Source of the DNA: Bacillota bacterium | GTDB taxonomy: Bacteria > Bacillota > Clostridia > Christensenellales > Pumilibacteraceae | DNA: 8,448 nt | Assembly: GCA_009787685.1 (NCBI GenBank) | Contig: WQSV01000053.1 | Coordinates: 1 to 8,448, forward strand | Reading direction: 5' to 3' | Shown here: piece by piece, positions 4,132-8,448 of the stretch | Layout: each line of letters opens with the position of its first letter | Position numbering within the stretch: the first letter of the stretch is position 1 | Made by a program: the position numbers and the translations under genes | Notes under the pieces: generated by a model | Told to the model about the DNA's origin: nothing | Databases searched by the model: none | What the model saw: the letters and a program-made list of their open reading frames with translations, nothing else

Positions 4132-7100
4132 TTAAGTCGTTGATTTTTTCTTTTTGTTGATGAGCCAAAAAATTGCGAAGCCGCCGATGGCTAGGACTAG
4201 GACAACACCAATCACAATTCCAGCGATTGCTCCACCGCTTAGTCCATCTGATGAAGTAGTTTGGTGGATGATTGGAACAATTATTCTCGCCTCGCCTGTT
4301 GCGAAACTTGCAATAAATTCGTTCTCGCCCGCGGAGAGAGTTTCGACAAATTCCTCCGACACAATTATTATGAAACTATTTGTCTTGATAGTGATAAATT
4401 CACTAGGAACCCTCACGCCATTGACATAAAGTCCCAAGAACGCACCGACATCGCCTTCAACAACAATTCGAATAGCACCGCCGTTTACAACCTCTGCTTC
4501 AACAGTAAGCTCACCATTATTGTTTCCGCCGCCATTTCTATTGTCATCGCAATTTCCATCGCAATCACAATCGAATTTATCACAGCATTCGCATGGATAT
4601 GTTGGCTCAACTTGATTACAATTGCCGTCGCAATCGCAATCATACTCTTGGCAACATTCACATGGATAGGCTGGCATCGACTCATAGCAATTTCCATCAC
4701 AGCCGCAGTCGTATTCCTTGCAACACTCGCATGGATAATTCGGCTCAACAATATCTAATCTGATTCGCTGAATTTCAAGTTCTTCTGTATTGATGCCTGA
4801 AAGTGTGTCATTATGGTTTGATGAATTCCATGTTGAAATATATCCATCAATCGCATCAATCGCTTTTTCCAAATCTGCTAAATCAGGAATATGTTCCAAC
4901 TCTGCAATCAAATCATTAATTCGATTTTTTTCGGCAATCATAGCCTCATTACGCTCGTTTACTGTCATTTGCGCGTCTGTCAGAACCGCATTAAATTCCG
5001 TCCAATCAAATATTGACGCATCAAATGCAATCGCGTCCGCATAATTCATTTGGTTGATTTGAGCAATTTGAGCATCACGCAATCCTTCAAGAACTCCTCG
5101 CTCTGCCAAACGATAATCATTCAAATAAAATCGGCTGTTAAACTCATTTTTAAACCTTTCAACCGCCGCCGATCTTGCGCTTGCAAGTTCATTTGCTGTC
5201 ATTTGCGCGTCTGTTAGAATGTCATTGAATGGCGTCCAATTAGTGCTATTTTCATCAAATGTGTTCGCTTCATCAATATTCATTTCCATAATGCGATTGC
5301 GCTCATTTAGTCGAATATTCCACAATTCCGTCCATTCAATTTCGCGATAATCGTTTTCGTCAAAAAGCCTGTCAAATTCTGCATAAAAAATTCTAAGCGC
5401 CTCATCTCTTGCTGCATAGAGTACCTCATTTTCAATTCGCGAACGAGTTAGAACAGCCTTGAAAGGAGCCCAAACTGTTCCTGTTGTCGCGACATATGCA
5501 GTCGCCTCAACAAAGTTTAACGACTCAATTCTAACAATTTCGTCATTCTTTAGTCCAACGAGGACAAGCCATTGTTCTTCCAAATAATCAGCCTCGACAA
5601 AGTTTGAATTGAAATGGCTAATAAATCTTTCAACTGCCGCCGCTCTTGCATTTTGAAGTGCTTGCTCTTCTAATAGCGCGTCAAGCCTTGCTTGATGATA
5701 ACTCAAATACACATTAGTTGACCCAACCAAATTCAAGCCAGTCAACATGTCATTATTTAATCCATTATTCCAAGTCACTATTCTTTGTTCAATCGAGCCA
5801 ATATGAGTTTCTAGTTTCCCAATCGTTTCAAACGCACTAAGCCCATTAATCAATGTGTTAATCACTCCTCTTTCAAGCAGCATTGCCGCATGGCGCTCGT
5901 TAGCCACCATTTGCGCGTCAGTTAAGACCGCATCAAATACTGACCAATCAAATGTTGTCGCATCAAACGCAATCGCATCGGCATAGTTCATCAAATTAAT
6001 AAAAGTAATTTGAGCATCGCGCAAGTCTTCAAGAACTTCGCGCTCTGCCAAACGATAATCACTCAAATAAAATCGATTGTTAAACTCATTTTTAAATCTT
6101 TCAACTGCCGCCGCTCTTGCATTTGATAGTCTCAAGACATCTAGCATAGTCTCAAGTCTTGTTTGATGATAGCTCAAGTAATTCGCTGTTGCTCCAGCCA
6201 TATTCAAGCCAGTCAACGTAACATTATTTGCTTCCTCATTCCAAGTCGCTATTGATGTTTGAATCGCTTCAATTGCATTATAAAGCGGCGTGATAGTTGT
6301 GTGAGCGTTCAAATTTGCAATCAATCCATTAATTCTAGTGACTTCCGCTTCCATTGCCGCAGTTCTAATTAGAAGGTCTTTTCTCACTAGCTCACTTTCA
6401 ATTCCCGCTCTGTTATATAGTCCAGCCAAAGGGTAGCAATCCCATTCTGAAATTCTTTCTTCAATTTCTTCAATTACTTGACCCAGTTCAACATAGCAAT
6501 CTATTTTCGCCAAATCTGCAATCATTTGATTGATTGCCGAAATCTTTGTCGCAATGTCTCTGCGACGATAAATTGCAACATTTATTACAATTGGAACTCC
6601 TTCGCTGCTCTCACTCGTTATGGTGAAAGTGATGTGGTTATAACCTCTTGTTGGAGTTGCTATTGAATTTTGCCAAACAAAACGCACAGCCTCGTCATTG
6701 CCGAATCTAATATAAGTCACTCCTTCAAGTCGCCCATAAATCGCTGTCGCCTCATATGGAACGCTTATGAAATATCTGTTATAGTCCGCTTGCCAAACAG
6801 GAGCAAATTGAACTCCGAGATGACTGAACATCAAACTTGAATAACTCGTTTCATCGCAAACAACCGTCAAAACTGTGCTTGCTGAAATTCCTGTTGGATT
6901 TCCTCTGAAATACAAATCAATGATAATTATCGCCTCGCCTAGTCCAGTCGGAGTGACAACGCCGCTTTGATTTACTGTCAAAATATGTTCTTGTTGGGAC
7001 CTCCAAATGGCTGAGAACAATCCACCATACGCTCCCGTCGGAGCTCCGCCCCAACTCAAACTTCGTGGAGTTCCTTGACGAACAACAGCACCCGCAAGCC

Positions 7101-8448
7101 CCAAATTAATAACAGGATCAACAACGAAAACGCTTATTGAATCAGTAACTCCAGCATAATGTCTGACATCTGAATGAATAGTTGCAACTCCGACTCCCTC
7201 TCCTCTCATTGTCGCCCTTGTGTCATGAGTGGGAGTGATTGAAACGACATTTGTTCCAACTCTATTTTGAACTCGCCAGTCAATCATGTCAAGCATTGCG
7301 TTGTCGGGTCCAGTTAGTGCAATCAAGTTTCTCTCTGCTCCAGCTTGCATAACAACTTCCCTCTCGCCCCAAATTTCAACATCTGTCACCGCATGATGAT
7401 GAGCAATCGAAACATTGCTATATAGGAATGCTTGTGCATTTGCTTGAGCAAGCCATATCCCCGGAATGTGGTTTGATTGACTTCCCGTTCTGTTTCCGAC
7501 ATTTATTCTTGCCATGACATAGTGACTGCCCGCTGGGACAGATGTTGAATTTAGTCTTCCGTTTGCAACATCAGTTGTCGAAGTAACCGCCGTTGTCGTT
7601 AGTGTTGTTTGGTCTTCAAAACTAAGCGGTCTTCTTGGAACCGTGAAAAATCCACTTCCAGCAAAATGCGCCGCGTTTGAACTTAATCCACTAAAATCTG
7701 CATGAATGTGCGGACTCGTCATGACATTGACATTCGAAATAAATGGGTCAGTCCAAACTGGAGCTGCTCCATTGTTTGCTTGAATACGCACTGCTCCCAT
7801 GCTCGTTGGGTTCAAGTGCAACTGTGCTGAATTTTGAACCTCAATAGCGTGGAAAGTTCCCGTTCCTCGTCCAAAAGTTCCGCCCGTCACATTCATTTGA
7901 ACATTCGCGCCGTCAAGACGAACTGGAGTTCTGCCGAACTCATTATTCGGAACACTCCCTCCATGCCAATTGATTACTGAAGATCCGCTTGCCCACATCG
8001 CCCATGGCGCAGTCCCAGAAACAATATTTCCCATTCCTCCGAGTTCTCCGCCATGCATATTGAGCCTTCCGTTCTGCATTCTGATTGCCGCACGGTCAGA
8101 ACCCTCTTTTCCTTGAACATTCCCACCAAAAATTGTTGCACTTGCTGTTGCATTTTCAACCCTTATGCCCGCAACCGAGCCTGAAATTTCAGCCGAATTA
8201 TTGACAACCAGCCTTGCGTTTGCTTGCTGAACACGAATACCAATTGCTTGACCTGACGCACCAAATTCCGCCGTCACTCGCGTTCCTGCTCCATTCACAA
8301 TGAGGGTAGAATTCGCCATGACATTGAGCGATTGCAATCCGCCATGGATTGAACCCATTGTTCTTGTTCCGTTGATGTGAATATTGTCAATCATCGCTGT
8401 CGCGCCGTTTTCAATATAGAATGTTGCATATCGAATGTGGTTAGATGC
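4132..8448 (-). CDS. Giant modular membrane-anchored surface protein, N-terminus outside the window
   Basis: The frame is open from the stop (TAA at 4132) to the window end. The first in-window ATG (8394) is not the real start, since the 18 codons before it are open and continue the repeat pattern. Residues are counted from that ATG (1420 aa). 50-198: six beta-helix rungs about 25-29 aa apart, of the form AIxVxNAxxxLxxxGG. 338-427 and 428-513: two Ig-like (Big2-like) domains. 518-611: cadherin-like beta-sandwich pattern. 621-1218: helical repeats. 1220-1282: three cysteine-rich repeats. 1283-1294: Gly/Asn linker. 1296-1378: X2-like domain (GLYVNGVRVPSEFI, AGENEFIASF). 1389-1412: membrane helix, then KKKKSTT. 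Domain names rest on pattern, not a search. A role in adhesion or host/polymer binding is inference. No catalytic motif, signal peptide or LPxTG motif is visible. The beta-helix part looks more GC-rich than the neighbouring genes. Confidence 0.88.
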   Translation of the reverse strand, partial: ASNHIRYATFYIENGATAMIDNIHINGTRTMGSIHGGLQSLNVMANSTLIVNGAGTRVTAEFGASGQAIGIRVQQANARLVVNNSAEISGSVAGIRVENATASATIFGGNVQGKEGSDRAAIRMQNGRLNMHGGELGGMGNIVSGTAPWAMWASGSSVINWHGGSVPNNEFGRTPVRLDGANVQMNVTGGTFGRGTGTFHAIEVQNSAQLHLNPTSMGAVRIQANNGAAPVWTDPFISNVNVMTSPHIHADFSGLSSNAAHFAGSGFFTVPRRPLSFEDQTTLTTTAVTSTTDVANGRLNSTSVPAGSHYVMARINVGNRTGSQSNHIPGIWLAQANAQAFLYSNVSIAHHHAVTDVEIWGEREVVMQAGAERNLIALTGPDNAMLDMIDWRVQNRVGTNVVSITPTHDTRATMRGEGVGVATIHSDVRHYAGVTDSISVFVVDPVINLGLAGAVVRQGTPRSLSWGGAPTGAYGGLFSAIWRSQQEHILTVNQSGVVTPTGLGEAIIIIDLYFRGNPTGISASTVLTVVCDETSYSSLMFSHLGVQFAPVWQADYNRYFISVPYEATAIYGRLEGVTYIRFGNDEAVRFVWQNSIATPTRGYNHITFTITSESSEGVPIVINVAIYRRRDIATKISAINQMIADLAKIDCYVELGQVIEEIEERISEWDCYPLAGLYNRAGIESELVRKDLLIRTAAMEAEVTRINGLIANLNAHTTITPLYNAIEAIQTSIATWNEEANNVTLTGLNMAGATANYLSYHQTRLETMLDVLRLSNARAAAVERFKNEFNNRFYLSDYRLAEREVLEDLRDAQITFINLMNYADAIAFDATTFDWSVFDAVLTDAQMVANERHAAMLLERGVINTLINGLSAFETIGKLETHIGSIEQRIVTWNNGLNNDMLTGLNLVGSTNVYLSYHQARLDALLEEQALQNARAAAVERFISHFNSNFVEADYLEEQWLVLVGLKNDEIVRIESLNFVEATAYVATTGTVWAPFKAVLTRSRIENEVLYAARDEALRIFYAEFDRLFDENDYREIEWTELWNIRLNERNRIMEMNIDEANTFDENSTNWTPFNDILTDAQMTANELASARSAAVERFKNEFNSRFYLNDYRLAERGVLEGLRDAQIAQINQMNYADAIAFDASIFDWTEFNAVLTDAQMTVNERNEAMIAEKNRINDLIAELEHIPDLADLEKAIDAIDGYISTWNSSNHNDTLSGINTEELEIQRIRLDIVEPNYPCECCKEYDCGCDGNCYESMPAYPCECCQEYDCDCDGNCNQVEPTYPCECCDKFDCDCDGNCDDNRNGGGNNNGELTVEAEVVNGGAIRIVVEGDVGAFLGLYVNGVRVPSEFITIKTNSFIIIVSEEFVETLSAGENEFIASFATGEARIIVPIIHQTTSSDGLSGGAIAGIVIGVVLVLAIGGFAIFWLINKKKKSTT
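4135..4230 (-). other. C-terminal membrane anchor of the surface protein
   Basis: Residues 1389-1412 (4159-4230) form one long hydrophobic helix rich in Gly, Ile and Val, preceded by SSDGLSGG and followed by N-KKKK-STT. The positive tail predicts the C-terminus in the cytoplasm and the rest outside. There is no LPxTG-type sorting motif before the helix, so the protein is probably held by the helix itself. Confidence 0.85.
4549..4737 (-). repeat. Three 23-residue cysteine-rich repeats
   Basis: Three copies begin at 4737, 4668 and 4599, an exact 69-bp period. Each is YPCECC-x4-C-x-C-DGNC, so Cys sits at unit positions 3, 5, 6, 11, 13 and 17, giving 18 Cys in 63 residues. The rest of the visible protein has only three (513, 633, 653). 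Copies 2 and 3 contain D-C-D-C-D-G-N-C, with acids at the 1, 3, 5 spacing and Gly at 6 as in an EF-hand loop; copy 2 also has Glu at position 12. Copy 1 has Gly in place of the second Asp. Disulfide knots or metal binding are both possible. Confidence 0.9.
4741..6534 (-). repeat. Eight helical repeats of two interleaved kinds in the surface protein
   Basis: Two unrelated repeat units alternate irregularly. Unit A (about 67-70 aa) starts IN-x-LIA-x-L and carries I-x-TWN-x4-N-x2-LTGLN and YLSYHQ-x-RL; copies at 6334-6534 (divergent), 6124-6333, 5653-5862 and 4741-4920 (shortened end). Unit B (about 77-84 aa) starts AAAVERF-x3-F and carries DY, a long charged helix and W-x-x-F-x-x-x-LTDAQM; copies at 5878-6123, 5407-5652, 5176-5406 and 4924-5175. 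The order in the protein is A-A-B-A-B-B-B-A. Both are rich in Ala, Leu, Glu and Asn and look alpha-helical, probably a stalk. I do not recognise either as a named domain; FIVAR-like or other surface helical repeats are the nearest idea. Confidence 0.8.
4939..5175 (-). repeat. Near-identical internal duplicate (unit B copy 4) of 5881-6117
   Basis: The fourth B unit matches the first (5881-6117) far better than the two B units between them. By hand count 62 of 79 residues are equal, and at DNA level 5101-5160 and 6043-6102 agree at 56 of 60 positions. The neighbouring block 5041-5100 against 5983-6042 agrees at 45 of 60. This points to a recent duplication or gene conversion inside the gene. 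Confidence 0.85.

Noticed and set aside
4549..4737. CRISPR-like array because of regular 69-bp period
   Set aside because: The repeats are in frame, code for a conserved Cys pattern and lack unique spacers between identical repeats; this is a protein repeat.
4261..4758. 165-residue open frame on the plus strand opposite the Cys-rich repeats
   Set aside because: It is the antisense shadow of the repeated Cys-rich coding DNA; its Ile/Ala-rich sequence follows from the repeat and has no family features.
8392..8394. ATG at 8394 as the true start of the large protein
   Set aside because: The 18 codons before it are open to the window edge and continue the same beta-strand pattern; there is no ribosome binding site, promoter or signal peptide here, so the gene begins outside the window.

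Overview
All five protein genes in this window lie on the minus strand, so transcription runs from high to low coordinates. The gene set points to a low-GC Firmicutes-type bacterium. The order RbgA GTPase, RNase HII, YraN is a typical Firmicutes housekeeping cluster. The flavodoxin/ferredoxin protein is of a kind common in anaerobic Clostridia. The large surface protein ends in a membrane segment and lysine tail of a style frequent in uncultured gut Clostridia and Bacilli. This placement is inferred from gene content; the window holds no rRNA or other phylogenetic marker.

Layout, from high to low coordinates. (1) 8448-4132: a very large modular surface protein whose N-terminus lies outside the window. 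It has a parallel beta-helix, Ig-like domains, a cadherin-like sandwich, eight helical repeats of two interleaved kinds, three cysteine-rich repeats, an X2-like domain, then a membrane anchor. A 12-bp-stem terminator (4080-4113) closes it. (2) 4037-3167: a single-gene unit for an EFR1-type flavodoxin/ferredoxin protein, with its own promoter and a strong terminator. (3) 3231-2880: a 352-bp AT-rich stretch without a credible protein. It holds that terminator, a promoter-like TGGTATAAT, short repeats, a second terminator and the operon promoter. (4) 2879-1: a tight operon rbgA-rnhB-yraN-gshA with gaps of 3, 15 and 19 bp, cut off inside gshA by the window edge.

The operon joins ribosome assembly (RbgA), ribonucleotide/RNA-DNA hybrid removal (RNase HII), a nuclease-fold protein of unsettled role (YraN) and a gamma-glutamylcysteine-forming ligase. 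The redox protein and the surface protein are separate units.

Two things stand out. First, both transcription units whose start is visible (rbgA and the EFR1 gene) have an extended -10 promoter whose hexamer ends exactly 6 nt before the start codon. The predicted transcript then begins on the first base of the start codon, meaning a leaderless mRNA, and none of the five visible starts has a good Shine-Dalgarno sequence. Second, the surface protein contains two apparently uncharacterised helical repeat families and three 23-residue repeats that superimpose six cysteines on an EF-hand-like D-x-D-x-D-G core.
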